Positions 51,199-60,300 of a stretch of DNA of 64,000 bases are shown piece after piece (within the stretch, counting starts at the first letter, position 1; every line of letters starts with the position of its first letter). The translations under genes and the position numbers were made by a program. The stretch covers positions 62,001 through 126,000 of the forward strand of contig NZ_JABTCF010000006.1 in NCBI RefSeq assembly GCF_014596745.1. Direction: 5' to 3'. Under the pieces are notes generated by a model. The model ran no database searches and was not told the origin of the DNA. It saw nothing but the letters and a program-made list of their open reading frames with translations. Source of the DNA: Maribacter aquimaris (GTDB lineage Bacteria > Bacteroidota > Bacteroidia > Flavobacteriales > Flavobacteriaceae).

Positions 51199-51630
51199 TT
51201 ATTTACTGAACATTCTTTTAATTCCTGGCAAAATAATTGCCAGAATAGCCACGATTGTAAGAATAAAGAATACATTAAGTCCCATTCCTATTTTCTTCAC
51301 TGTGCTCTCATCCGACATGGCCATATAGTCATCGGAAATATCCGTTCCACTTGCCAAAACATAGGAAATCAAAACAACCAAGATAAATCCACCTAACACA
51401 AATAAGGTTTTCTTAAGACCAGCTGGATTTGCAAAAAGGTTCTTCAATGTGAACACTAAACTAGCGACTACCGCAATACCCAATAAAAGGTAAGTAATCA
51501 TGAACATTGTGTTCATCGCCCCACTTTGGGCGGCTTCTGCCATTGGCATATCCTTTTCTGGCAACATGTACCAGAGTACTGCGGATATAATACCAACAAT
51601 TAACAAAAATATTTTTAAAAATTTATGCAT
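51199..51630 (-). CDS. Four-helix membrane protein of the exbB-exbD unit, function unknown
   Basis: A 143-residue protein with four hydrophobic segments (about 5-23, 42-65, 72-92, 113-137) and a short acidic loop (DISDDYMAMSDEST). I do not recognise a domain. Its position between exbB and the two exbD genes, with gaps of 24 and 9 bp, suggests it is an accessory membrane subunit of the same motor. Confidence 0.8.
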   Translation of the reverse strand: MHKFLKIFLLIVGIISAVLWYMLPEKDMPMAEAAQSGAMNTMFMITYLLLGIAVVASLVFTLKNLFANPAGLKKTLFVLGGFILVVLISYVLASGTDISDDYMAMSDESTVKKIGMGLNVFFILTIVAILAIILPGIKRMFSK

Positions 51631-51654
51631 GATACTATCTGTATTAAGTCCTAC

Positions 51655-52404
51655 TTATTTCTTGTGGTCTACCAACATATCAATCAAAGAGATTGATGAA
51701 TCTTCCATATCATTAACAATACTATCGATTTTTGCAATGATGTAGTTATAGAAGATCTGAAGTATGATAGCCGTAATAAGACCAAATACCGTTGTTAACA
51801 ATGCTACCTGAATATCACCTGCGATCAATGAGGCACTCAAGTTACCTACTGCACTAATTTTCTGGAAGGCCTGGATCATACCAATAACCGTACCCATGAA
51901 ACCAAGCATTGGGGCAATAGCGATAAACAAAGACAACCAAGAAACATTTTTCTCCAATTGACCCATTTGAACACCACCGTAAGCTACAACTGATTTTTCA
52001 GCAGAATCGATACTTTCATCAGCTCTGTCCAAACCTTGGTAGTATATAGAGGCAACAGGTCCTTTTGTATTTCTACAAACTTCCTTGGCTGCTTCAACAC
52101 CGCCGGACGCCAAAGCATCTTCCACTTGTTGTTTCAATTTCGTTGTGTTGGTTGTTGCCATGTTCAAGTAAATGATCCTTTCAATGGCAACTGCCAAACC
52201 AAGTATCAAACACAAAAGTACGATACCCATGAAACCGGCACCACCTGTTATGAACATTTCCTTTAAAACCTGCGTGAAACCTTTAGTAGCTTCTGGTGCT
52301 GTTTCCTGAACAGCAACCATTGCTGAAGCAACGTTTGCACTTACCGTATTTGTACCTGCTACAAATAACCCAGCTACAGCTAGGGTAGAGAATAATCTTT
52401 TCAT
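51655..52404 (-). CDS. exbB: ExbB/TolQ/MotA proton-channel protein
   Basis: The stator-like proton channel that pairs with ExbD. The C-terminal two thirds show the three-helix MotA/TolQ/ExbB domain: GIVLLCLILGLAVAIERII, LSLFIAIAPMLGFMGTVIGMIQAF, and a last helix with GLITAIILQIFYN. The N-terminus has an extra signal-like hydrophobic segment followed by a periplasmic stretch (SANVASAMVAVQETAPEATKG), common in Bacteroidota ExbB. I use the ATG at 52404 instead of a TTG at 52413. It is the first gene of exbB-(4-TM)-exbD-exbD and encodes 249 aa. Confidence 0.94.
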   Translation of the reverse strand: MKRLFSTLAVAGLFVAGTNTVSANVASAMVAVQETAPEATKGFTQVLKEMFITGGAGFMGIVLLCLILGLAVAIERIIYLNMATTNTTKLKQQVEDALASGGVEAAKEVCRNTKGPVASIYYQGLDRADESIDSAEKSVVAYGGVQMGQLEKNVSWLSLFIAIAPMLGFMGTVIGMIQAFQKISAVGNLSASLIAGDIQVALLTTVFGLITAIILQIFYNYIIAKIDSIVNDMEDSSISLIDMLVDHKK

Positions 52405-52410
52405 TTCTTT

Positions 52411-52418
52411 CAAACTTA
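52411..52418 (-). promoter_or_regulatory. Second -7-like box abutting exbB
   Basis: On the minus strand TAAGTTTG matches TAnnTTTG and ends 7 bp before the ATG, so any transcript from it would be leaderless. It may be coincidental given the better promoter upstream. Confidence 0.3.
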
Positions 52419-52462
52419 AATTTAGTTAGTTAATAAGGGTTAAAGATAAATAAAAAACATAA

Positions 52463-52493
52463 CAAAAATAGTATTTTTTTTTGCTTTGGGCAA
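52463..52493 (-). promoter_or_regulatory. Promoter of the exbB-exbD unit
   Basis: On the minus strand TTG (52493-52491), 20 bp, TATTTTTG (52470-52463). Predicted start near 52457, leader about 53 nt. Confidence 0.6.
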
Positions 52494-52633
52494 GGGGAAA
52501 ACCGCGTAGTTCCCATAACCTTCAATTTAGTAAAAACAAGCATTCCAAACCGCTGATTTACAGCTTAGACTCGCACATTAAAAAAAATGTTGAAGCCAAC
52601 TCCCCATTTGTTTTTACGCACCAATGCTTTTTG

Positions 52634-52721
52634 CAGAGAGGAAGGGATTCGAACCCTCGATACACTTTTGGTGTATACACACTTTCCAGGCGTGCGCCTT
52701 CGACCACTCGGCCACCTCTCT
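52634..52721 (-). tRNA. tRNA-Ser (anticodon GGA)
   Basis: On the minus strand an 88-nt class II tRNA. The acceptor stem is AGAGAGG / CCTCTCT. The D arm is GCCGAGTGGTCGAAGGC. The anticodon arm is CACGC-CTGGAAA-GTGTG with anticodon GGA, reading TCC. The long variable arm is TATACACCAAAAGTGTA. The T arm is AGGG-TTCGAAT-CCCT. CCA is not encoded. Confidence 0.95.
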
Positions 52722-52788
52722 AAATTAGCCCAAAAGGTGGGCCAATTAACAAAAAAATACTCAAGTAATGAAATTTAAAACGTTATTT

Positions 52789-53817
52789 TTATTGCATTTC
52801 TCCACGTAAGGAAGTTTCAAAAATCGTTTTAAACAGCTTTGGGGAAACATTGTCCCCCAATAAGTACATCAGCTTCGTTATAGCGGCCTCTGTCGTAATA
52901 TCCTTACCATTAATGACTTGCATCCGCATCAACGCCCTGCTGGTTTCATACCTTCCCATGATAACACTACCCCCTGGACACTGTGTAACATTGACAACAT
53001 GAAGATTTCGTTCAATGGCTTTTTTTAAGGCTTGCAACCACCATTTTTCCGTAGGAGCGTTTCCTGCCCCATAAGTTTCCAGAATCAGCGCCTTTAAGTT
53101 CGGCGCATTGAGCACGCTTTTGACCACCGATTCATTCAATCCCGGAAATATTTTCAAAATAGCCACATTATCATCCATGTGTTTATGAACCTTTAGCTTT
53201 TTTGTGGTTTTTGGCTTAAAAAGGTATTCATCATGCACTTTTAAATGCACACCGGACTCCGCCAAAGGCGGATAATTAGGCGAATTAAACGCTTGAAAAT
53301 GCTCTGCGTTGATCTTCGTGGTCCTATTCGCACGATAAAGTTTATACTCAAAATACAGTCCCACTTCCTGAACAACAGGTCCCTTCTTCCCTTGCAAGGC
53401 CGCGATTTGTATCGAGGTAATCAGATTCTCTTTGGCATCGGTACGCAAATCCCCAATAGGCAACTGGGAACCTGTAAAAATCACTGGTTTCGCTAAATTC
53501 TCGAGCATAAACCCTAAAGCCGATGCCGTATAACTCATGGTATCACTGCCATGCAAAACCACAAAACCGTCATAGCCTTGATAATTATCCTCAATCAATT
53601 CCGCAATCCTCACCCAATGGTTCGGATTCATATTGGACGAATCTATCGGGATATCGAACGAAACGGTTTCTATGAAACAATCCAATTGGTTCAACTCGGG
53701 TATATTCTTCATCAAGGCACCAAAATCGAACGCCCTAAGGGAACCCGATTCATAATCCTTGATCATTCCGATGGTACCCCCAGTGTAAATCAGTAATATG
53801 CGTGGTTTATCTTTCAT
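52789..53817 (-). CDS. ansA: Type I (cytosolic) L-asparaginase
   Basis: Hydrolyses L-asparagine to aspartate and ammonia in the cytosol (no signal peptide). The two catalytic Thr motifs are present: IYTGGTIGM near the N-terminus and VVLHGSDTMSYTASALG near residue 92, followed by a FTGSQLP segment. I choose the ATG at 53817 over a TTG at 53826. This removes the overlap with tatD and gives 342 aa, close to the usual size. It is downstream of tatD with a 5-bp gap. Confidence 0.95.
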   Translation of the reverse strand: MKDKPRILLIYTGGTIGMIKDYESGSLRAFDFGALMKNIPELNQLDCFIETVSFDIPIDSSNMNPNHWVRIAELIEDNYQGYDGFVVLHGSDTMSYTASALGFMLENLAKPVIFTGSQLPIGDLRTDAKENLITSIQIAALQGKKGPVVQEVGLYFEYKLYRANRTTKINAEHFQAFNSPNYPPLAESGVHLKVHDEYLFKPKTTKKLKVHKHMDDNVAILKIFPGLNESVVKSVLNAPNLKALILETYGAGNAPTEKWWLQALKKAIERNLHVVNVTQCPGGSVIMGRYETSRALMRMQVINGKDITTEAAITKLMYLLGDNVSPKLFKTIFETSLRGEMQ

Positions 53818-53822
53818 TTTTG

Positions 53823-54590
53823 TCAAATACCGAATACTTGTTTTGAATTTTCCGTGGTAATCTTGGCAAGTTCGTTTTTATCGATACCGTAAATGCCCGC
53901 CACCTTATCCGCCACAAGGTCCAAATAAGCACTTTCATTCCGTTTTCCCCTAAAGGGTACGGGAGCCAGGTAGGGCGCATCGGTTTCCAAAACGATATCC
54001 TTCACATCCAAATACTGTAAAAAAGTATCTATCTTGCCATTTTTAAAGGTCACCACCCCTCCGATACCCAATTTCATATTGTATGAAATAGCTCTTTTGG
54101 CTTGCTCCAAGGTCCCTGTAAAACAGTGGAAAATACCATACAAATCGTCCCCTTTTTCACTTTCAAGCACCTCGAACACTTCCTCAAAGGCCTCCCTACA
54201 ATGAATCACTATGGGCAAACCATGCTTTTTCGCCAACTTAATTTGAAATTGGAAGGCTTCCTGCTGTTCTTTTAGGAAGGTTTTATCCCAATACAGATCA
54301 ATCCCTATTTCACCAATCGCATAAAACTTCCTATCTGACAACAATTTCACGACATGTTCCAATTCATCCTTGAAATTCCCTTTGACATGTGTCGGATGAA
54401 GCCCCGTCATCAAAAACACATTTCCGGGATAAGCCGCCTCCAATGCGAACATTGCCTCGGTATAGGTCGAATCTATGGCTGGAATAAAAAAACGATCCAC
54501 ACCTTTTTCCATGGCATTTCGTATCACCTCATCGCGGTCTTCATCAAAAGCCTCGCTGTAAAGATGGGTATGTGTATCTGTTAAAATCAT
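53823..54590 (-). CDS. tatD: TatD family metal-dependent deoxyribonuclease
   Basis: A cytosolic TIM-barrel nuclease family with 3'-5' exonuclease and DNA-repair roles. Metal ligands are visible: HxH in DTHTHLYSE (near residue 6-8), GEIGIDLYWD, VIHCREAFEEV, and the final ETDAPYLAP. Length 255 aa is normal. It is first in the tatD-ansA pair, with a -7 box 83 bp upstream and a very short open frame in between. Confidence 0.95.
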   Translation of the reverse strand: MILTDTHTHLYSEAFDEDRDEVIRNAMEKGVDRFFIPAIDSTYTEAMFALEAAYPGNVFLMTGLHPTHVKGNFKDELEHVVKLLSDRKFYAIGEIGIDLYWDKTFLKEQQEAFQFQIKLAKKHGLPIVIHCREAFEEVFEVLESEKGDDLYGIFHCFTGTLEQAKRAISYNMKLGIGGVVTFKNGKIDTFLQYLDVKDIVLETDAPYLAPVPFRGKRNESAYLDLVADKVAGIYGIDKNELAKITTENSKQVFGI

Positions 54591-54601
54591 CTATAGTTAT
54601 T

Positions 54602-54664
54602 TAATTATCCATCTTGATGCCCTTATGGGTAATTTGATGCGCACCAACCACCATAAAGCCCATT
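54602..54664 (-). CDS. Possible 20-codon leader ORF before tatD
   Basis: On the minus strand an ATG at 54664 opens 20 codons (MGFMVVGAHQITHK, then GIKMDN) ending 11 bp before the tatD ATG. Transcription predicted from the -7 box at 54673-54680 would start about at this ATG. The frame extends upstream without a stop for a further 14 codons, so it might instead be the remnant of a larger gene. It overlaps nothing else on its strand. Support is weak. Confidence 0.25.
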
Positions 54665-54672
54665 TCAAGGAA

Positions 54673-54680
54673 CAAAAATA
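54673..54680 (-). promoter_or_regulatory. -7 box upstream of tatD-ansA
   Basis: On the minus strand TATTTTTG matches TAnnTTTG. Predicted start near 54667, about 77 nt before tatD. No clear -33. Confidence 0.45.
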
Positions 54681-54704
54681 GCCTTATCTTTATCAAAAAA
54701 ATAA

Positions 54705-55148
54705 ATGTTGAGCCTCAAAAAGTTTTTACATAAAAAAAACTACATTAGAATACCCTTGGTATATACCGCCACCAACCATTTTGAGGTCGTCGCCAAAATC
54801 AACGGCATTCCCGGTCGGTTTATTCTTGACACAGGGGCATCGAACACCTGTATCGGATTTGACAAAATTGAATTTTTCAAATTAGTTTCCAAGGAATCGA
54901 AAATAAAGGCAGCCGGGGCTGGGTCCTCCAATATGGAAACCATGATATCGACCAAAAACAGGATTGAAATCGGAAAATGGAGCAAAAAAAAACAGAAAAT
55001 CGTTTTGTTCGACCTCACCCATGTAAATGAAGCGCTCACTACCCATAACGCCCTACCCGTTGATGGAATCATCGGTGCCGATGTCTTAAAAAGAGGAAAA
55101 GCTGTAATCGATTACAACGGGTGTTTTTTATACTTGAAATTGAAATAA
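54705..55148 (+). CDS. Retropepsin-like aspartic protease
   Basis: The 147-residue protein has one retropepsin fold. The active-site triad motif sits in GRFILDTGASNTCIG (near residue 37-50), and the second hallmark, DGIIGADVLKRGKAVIDY, near residue 120. The family works as a homodimer. There is no signal peptide or transmembrane helix; the basic N-terminus (LKKFLHKKNYIR) suggests a cytosolic or peripheral location. It is divergent from tatD, and repeat copy 2 starts about 110 bp downstream. Substrate unknown. Confidence 0.85.
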   Translation: MLSLKKFLHKKNYIRIPLVYTATNHFEVVAKINGIPGRFILDTGASNTCIGFDKIEFFKLVSKESKIKAAGAGSSNMETMISTKNRIEIGKWSKKKQKIVLFDLTHVNEALTTHNALPVDGIIGADVLKRGKAVIDYNGCFLYLKLK

Positions 55149-55258
55149 CAAAATCATTCTTCGCAACCGATATTCCTACCAACAACCCCTACGAGAACCG
55201 TGATTTACAATCACCGCGAACGCCTATAGCCCCCCAGTGGGCAAGCAGGGGAAAAAAT

Positions 55259-55621
55259 GGGTCAATCCCAAAAGTTGGGTGCGAATTAGAAAAAGAAAGT
55301 ATAAACTATCCCGAAGTTCTTGTTCTGTTCTTTTTTGCATTGCCCAAAAAAGAAACAAAAAACGCTAGGCTGATTTTAAATTTCTTTAAATCCACGCACT
55401 TTCCGCGGCCACACCGTCCAGGCCGCTTTCACTAAAGTGAAATGCTCTATGGACGGCTTCCCCGCCCAATGCGGAAACCACTTGATTTAAAACGAAATCG
55501 AAAATAGGCCGTTCTTTCTTTAGGATTCCGTTCAGAGGCGTTAGAAATACAGAATATTTCCTATTTAGGTTAACTCGATTATTTGCATAAACATCCAAAT
55601 ACCCAGAAATTGTTCTTGATC
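55259..55621. repeat. Dispersed bipartite repeat, copy 2 (blocks A and B)
   Basis: Block A (55259-55344) and block B (55403-55621) correspond to copy 1 at 48393-48862, in the same orientation about 6.8 kb away. The spacer between blocks is only 58 bp. A one-base deletion after the GGACGG arm changes the end of the minus-strand frame. Both copies lie downstream of plus-strand genes. Confidence 0.85.
55414..55456. repeat. Nested palindrome in repeat block B, copy 2
   Basis: Identical in sequence to 48654-48696: outer arms CCGTCCA / TGGACGG, inner TTTCACT-AA-AGTGAAA. Confidence 0.85.
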
Positions 55622-55990
55622 TAAAAAAATCATCCCCCTTAAGTTACATTTCCCAAGAATTAAACGATCTATAGCTTTTTGATATTGATGACCCAAGTTA
55701 CAATCGCCCCCGTATAGATCATATCCTGTAATAGACTTTTGAACGCTAAAAAATCCACTGATAGATTACCCCCATTTTAAACCCTGCATCGAATCCAAAT
55801 TGAAATTCACCGTATTTTCCACAAAAAAATGGTGCTGGTCAATCCATTATTCCCAAAACAAAGGTCTTTGGCAAAGGGCATATGCAATTGCAGCCCTAAG
55901 TTATCCCACAAACCATATCGAACAAGGACATTGGGGATATTCCAGGTGGTGTTCTTCAATATGTCTTAATATGGATGATATTTGGCATAA
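55622..55990. other. Intergenic stretch without a supported gene
   Basis: A short plus-strand frame (55800-56009) is Trp/His/Ser-rich, has no recognisable feature and runs into the odhB terminator, so I do not accept it as a gene. Nothing else is seen. Confidence 0.5.
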
Positions 55991-56023
55991 AAAAAATCCT
56001 GAACCATAAAGTCCAGGATTTAT
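55991..56023 (-). terminator. Terminator of odhA-odhB
   Basis: On the minus strand AAATCCTG / CAGGATTT with inner partial pairing, then eight T. It lies just after the odhB stop. Confidence 0.8.
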
Positions 56024-56045
56024 ATTATAAAGGAAAACGGTGTTA

Positions 56046-57260
56046 CTAAAACTCCAACGCCTTTTTCACGTCATTGTCCATCAACAATTCCTCCGGATTT
56101 TCCAGAGCTTCCTTGACGGCGACCAAGAACCCTACTGACTCTTTCCCGTCAATGATCCTATGATCATAGGACAAGGCCACAAACATAATGGGGGCAATCA
56201 CGATTTCACCATTTCTGACAATGGGGCGTTCAACGATATTATGCATACCCAAAATCGCACTTTGTGGTGGATTGATTATAGGAGTCGATAGCATTGACCC
56301 GAATACCCCTCCATTGGTAATAGTGAACGTTCCTCCAGTCATTTCATCCACTGTAATCTCACCTTCTCGGGCACGAATCGCCAAACGTTTTACTTCGGCC
56401 TCGACACCCCTAAAGGTTAATTTTTCCGCATTGCGTATTACAGGTACCATTAATCCTTTGGGACCTGACACCGCGATACTGATATCAGCAAACTCATAAG
56501 AGATCATCTCTTTACCATCAATCATGGAATTTACAGTTGGATACATATCAAGTGCCCTGACCACAGCCTTGGTAAAGAATGACATAAACCCTAGACTTAC
56601 GCCATGTTTCGCCTTAAAATCCTCCTTATATTTTTTTCGAAGTTCAAAAATGGGTGACATGTCCACTTCATTAAACGTAGTCAACATGGCTGTTTCGTTC
56701 TTCGCCGACACCAATCGTTCGGCCACTTTTCTACGCAACATGGAAAGTTTTGAACGCTTTTCCCCACGACTGCCCCAATTCGGTGTAGTCCCCATTGAAG
56801 GCACAGCATTTACAGCGTCTTCCTTGGTGATCCTACCGTCCTTACCTGTACCTTTTATTTGCGCCGTATCAAGATTCTTTTCCGCCAATATCTTTTTAGC
56901 CGCTGGCGACGCTGTTCCTGTTGCATAGGTAGTTTCCTGTTTTGCCTCCACTTTTGGTGTTTCCACTTCCGGTTTGGCAGCTTCCGGCGCCACTGCCTTT
57001 GATTCCGACCCTTCCGGTTTAGTAGCGGATGTATCAATCAAACAAACAACAGCTCCTACTTCAACCGCATCCCCAACTTCCGCCTTCAAAGTGATAATAC
57101 CACTTGCCTCTGCAGGAAGCTCCAATGTTGCCTTGTCAGAATCGACCTCGGCAATTGCCTGGTCCTTTTCAACATAATCGCCATCCTCAACCAACCATTC
57201 CGCAATCTCAACCTCGGTAATTGATTCTCCCGGTGAGGGGACTTTCATTTCTAAAATCAT
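56046..57260 (-). CDS. odhB: Dihydrolipoyllysine succinyltransferase, E2 of 2-oxoglutarate dehydrogenase
   Basis: The E2 core transfers the succinyl group from lipoyl-lysine to CoA. The order is: an N-terminal lipoyl domain (1-75, with the lipoylated Lys in [13 protein letters not shown]), an Ala/Pro/Glu/Lys linker (to about 120), a peripheral-subunit-binding domain ([30 protein letters not shown]) and the catalytic domain (about 170-404), with [17 protein letters not shown] containing the catalytic His and Asp. Length 404 aa. It follows odhA by 28 bp, in the usual order. Confidence 0.97.
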   Translation of the reverse strand: MILEMKVPSPGESITEVEIAEWLVEDGDYVEKDQAIAEVDSDKATLELPAEASGIITLKAEVGDAVEVGAVVCLIDTSATKPEGSESKAVAPEAAKPEVETPKVEAKQETTYATGTASPAAKKILAEKNLDTAQIKGTGKDGRITKEDAVNAVPSMGTTPNWGSRGEKRSKLSMLRRKVAERLVSAKNETAMLTTFNEVDMSPIFELRKKYKEDFKAKHGVSLGFMSFFTKAVVRALDMYPTVNSMIDGKEMISYEFADISIAVSGPKGLMVPVIRNAEKLTFRGVEAEVKRLAIRAREGEITVDEMTGGTFTITNGGVFGSMLSTPIINPPQSAILGMHNIVERPIVRNGEIVIAPIMFVALSYDHRIIDGKESVGFLVAVKEALENPEELLMDNDVKKALEF

Positions 57261-57288
57261 TCTTTAAATAATTAGATGTTTTATTTCT

Positions 57289-60084
57289 TTATTTAGGTCT
57301 TGTCATATTATCCATGCTCTTATCAAAAACAAAATCCAACACTTGTTGATGTCTGTTCTTGGAGCGAACGGCACTACCCGCCGCTGGTGAGGCATAGAAT
57401 CTTCGCGATGCCACCCTAAAGCTATCCGATTTAGGATAATGCATCATAAGATGGCTCCAGGCACCCATGTTCCGTGGCTCTTCCTGTGCCCAAACCAGAT
57501 CATCAGCTTGGTTATATTTTTCTAAGATAGCCTCTATTTGGTTAATGGGCAACGGAAATAGTTGCTCTATCCTAACCAATGCGACATCATCCCTATTCAA
57601 TTTTTCCCTTTCAGCCAAAAGGTCATAATAGAATTTACCGGTACAGAACACCAAGGACCTTACCTTTTCTACGTCTGCCAACCCATCGTCCAAAACTTCC
57701 TGAAATCCACCAGAAACAAAGTCATCAACGGTGGAAACAGCTTTTGGATGGCGCAAAAGGCTCTTCGGTGTAAAAATAATCAATGGTTTTCTAAAACCAA
57801 CCTTCATTTGCCTTCTCAAGATATGGAACATTTGGGCCGGTGTGGTTACATCGGCAATGTACATATTATCCCTAGCACATAATTGCAAATACCTTTCCAT
57901 ACGGGCCGAAGAGTGTTCTGCACCCTGCCCCTCATAACCATGGGGCAAGAACATTACCAATCCGTTCTGCAACTTCCATTTATCCTCTGCCGCAGATATG
58001 TATTGGTCGATCATTATTTGGGCGCCATTACTGAAATCACCGAACTGGGCTTCCCAGATGGTCAACGTATTTGGGCTTGCCATGGCATAGCCATAATCGA
58101 AACCAACGACTGCATATTCCGATAGCAAGGAATTGTATATCTGAAAATCACCTTGGTTTTCGGATATATGGTTCAAAAGCATTATCTCCTCTTCACTTTC
58201 TTCGACTTTCATAACAGCATGTCGATGGGAAAAAGTACCCCTTTCCACATCCTGACCCGACATACGCACCCCAAAACCTTCTTCGAGAAGTGCTCCATAA
58301 GCCAACAACTCACCCATGGCCCAATCCAGCTTATCGGTTTCAAAGAACATTTTTTTTCGATCAGCAACCAATTTGACCACTTTCCTGAGAAATTTTTTGT
58401 CTTCAGGGAGGTCGGTCAGTATTTTAGCAATTTTACTCAACTTATCCCTATCATAGGTTGTATCCACACGATCCAACATTTCCCATTCGCGAACCGAAGT
58501 AAAATCCTTCCATTCATCGGCCATGAAGGGCGTTATTATCGTCTTATCCTCTTTTCTGGAATCTTCGAGTTCCTCTTCCAAGGAAGCTTTGTAGTCTTGC
58601 TCCAATTGCCTTACATGCCCCTCTTCAATAACCCCTTCGGCAATCAATCTTTCAGCATAGATATCCCGAGGGTTTTTATGTTTGGCAATAGCCTTATAAA
58701 GTTTGGGCTGGGTAAACCTAGGTTCATCACCCTCATTATGCCCATATTTTCGATACCCCAATAAATCAATAAAAACGTCAGTATTGAAACGCATACGATA
58801 CTCCAGCGCAAACAATGCCGCATGGCAAACCGCCTCTGGATCATCCGCATTCACATGCAATACCGGACTTAAAGTAACCTTACCCACATCGGTGCAATAG
58901 GTTGAAGACCTTGCATCCAAATAATTGGTAGTAAAACCAATCTGGTTGTTCACCACAATATGTATGGTACCATTCGTCTTGTAGCCATCGAGCTTTGCCA
59001 TTTGCACCACTTCATAAACAACCCCTTGACCAGCTATAGCCGCATCACCATGGACGATGATCGGTAGAACCTTTGAAAAATCATCCTTATAGTGGGCATC
59101 TTGTTTGGCCCTTACGATACCTTCGACCACGGGTCCTACCGTCTCTAAATGCGATGGATTGGGGGCAATGTTCATTTTAATCTTATTGCCATTATCCGAT
59201 TTCCTTTCGGAAGTCCAACCTAAATGGTATTTGACATCACCATCGAAAATCTCTTGCTCGTAATCCTTACCGTCAAATTCACTGAAAATAGCTTTCGCCG
59301 ATTTGCCAAAGATGTTCGTAAGAACATTGAGCCTGCCCCTGTGGGCCATCCCCATGACAAACTGTTCGACCCCCATTTCGGCCGCTCTTTCAACGATGGC
59401 GTCCAAAGCAGGAATCAACGACTCATTCCCCTCAAGGGAAAATCGCTTTTGACCTACGTATTTGGTATGGAGAAAACTTTCAAAGGATACTGCCTGATTC
59501 AGTTTTTTTAGGATATGTTTCTTTTGATCATTACTAAAATCAGGATGGTTATCATTTACATTCACCCAATTCTGGATCCAATCCACAAATTCGGGTTTGC
59601 GGATATAGATATACTCAACCCCTATGGCATCACAGTAAATCCGCTGTAAATGTCCAATAATATCACGCAATGTATTGGGCCCTAACCCAATAACCTCACC
59701 AGCAGTGAATACGGTATCCAAATCCTGGTCACTCAACCCAAAATGTTCCAAATCCAATGTGGGAACATATGTCCTACGCTTACGAACCGGATTGGTCTTG
59801 GTGAAAAGATGGCCCCGGGTACGGTATCCATTGATCAAGCGAACTACCCGAAACTCTTTTTGCATGTGTTCAGGTACTTGACCCTCTGAAATCAAGGATG
59901 TAGTCCCATCCCCATTTTGAAGTGAATCACCGGTTTTATCCGATGAACTTTCGACCCCAAAATCAAAACCTTGAAAAAATGCCCTCCAACTAGGCTCAAC
60001 ACTATCGGGGTCCGTTAAATATTTGTCGTACACTTCCGCGAAATAGGAAGTATGCGCCGCATTTAAAAAGGAATATTTATCCAT
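57289..60084 (-). CDS. odhA: 2-oxoglutarate dehydrogenase E1 component
   Basis: Thiamine-diphosphate enzyme that decarboxylates 2-oxoglutarate in the TCA cycle. The 931-aa chain has the N-terminal E2-binding segment (MDKYSFLNAAHTSYFAEVYDKYLTD), FVMGMAHRGRLNVL, the ThDP motif IVHGDAAIAGQGVVYE with the later NNQIGFTT, YRKYGHNEGDEPRFTQP, and the transketolase-like second half (VMFLPHGYEGQGAEHSSARMERYLQL). It is the first gene of odhA-odhB. The E3 subunit is not in the window. Confidence 0.97.
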   Translation of the reverse strand: MDKYSFLNAAHTSYFAEVYDKYLTDPDSVEPSWRAFFQGFDFGVESSSDKTGDSLQNGDGTTSLISEGQVPEHMQKEFRVVRLINGYRTRGHLFTKTNPVRKRRTYVPTLDLEHFGLSDQDLDTVFTAGEVIGLGPNTLRDIIGHLQRIYCDAIGVEYIYIRKPEFVDWIQNWVNVNDNHPDFSNDQKKHILKKLNQAVSFESFLHTKYVGQKRFSLEGNESLIPALDAIVERAAEMGVEQFVMGMAHRGRLNVLTNIFGKSAKAIFSEFDGKDYEQEIFDGDVKYHLGWTSERKSDNGNKIKMNIAPNPSHLETVGPVVEGIVRAKQDAHYKDDFSKVLPIIVHGDAAIAGQGVVYEVVQMAKLDGYKTNGTIHIVVNNQIGFTTNYLDARSSTYCTDVGKVTLSPVLHVNADDPEAVCHAALFALEYRMRFNTDVFIDLLGYRKYGHNEGDEPRFTQPKLYKAIAKHKNPRDIYAERLIAEGVIEEGHVRQLEQDYKASLEEELEDSRKEDKTIITPFMADEWKDFTSVREWEMLDRVDTTYDRDKLSKIAKILTDLPEDKKFLRKVVKLVADRKKMFFETDKLDWAMGELLAYGALLEEGFGVRMSGQDVERGTFSHRHAVMKVEESEEEIMLLNHISENQGDFQIYNSLLSEYAVVGFDYGYAMASPNTLTIWEAQFGDFSNGAQIMIDQYISAAEDKWKLQNGLVMFLPHGYEGQGAEHSSARMERYLQLCARDNMYIADVTTPAQMFHILRRQMKVGFRKPLIIFTPKSLLRHPKAVSTVDDFVSGGFQEVLDDGLADVEKVRSLVFCTGKFYYDLLAEREKLNRDDVALVRIEQLFPLPINQIEAILEKYNQADDLVWAQEEPRNMGAWSHLMMHYPKSDSFRVASRRFYASPAAGSAVRSKNRHQQVLDFVFDKSMDNMTRPK

Positions 60085-60204
60085 GTATGTGCTCTATCTT
60101 ATAATAAGAAGCAAATCCCATCTAGTGACGAGACTAATTCTTTCTAATTTGTTTGAAATAATGATTCCTGAATTTCAAATATGGTTTCAATAACAAAACC
60201 TGAT

Positions 60205-60212
60205 CAAAAATA
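60205..60212 (-). promoter_or_regulatory. -7 box of odhA-odhB
   Basis: On the minus strand TATTTTTG matches TAnnTTTG. Predicted start near 60199, leader about 115 nt. No clear -33. Confidence 0.4.
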
Positions 60213-60300
60213 CAATATTTCCTATATCTAGGCGTATCTTCATTGGTAATATTGCCCAAAAGGCAAGAACAATCATTATAATATACAAAATCAATTCGAA

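Noticed and set aside
55800-56009. 69-codon plus-strand frame before the odhB terminator
   Set aside because: Composition is atypical (Trp/His/Ser-rich), no start context or homology is recognisable, and it overlaps the odhB terminator.
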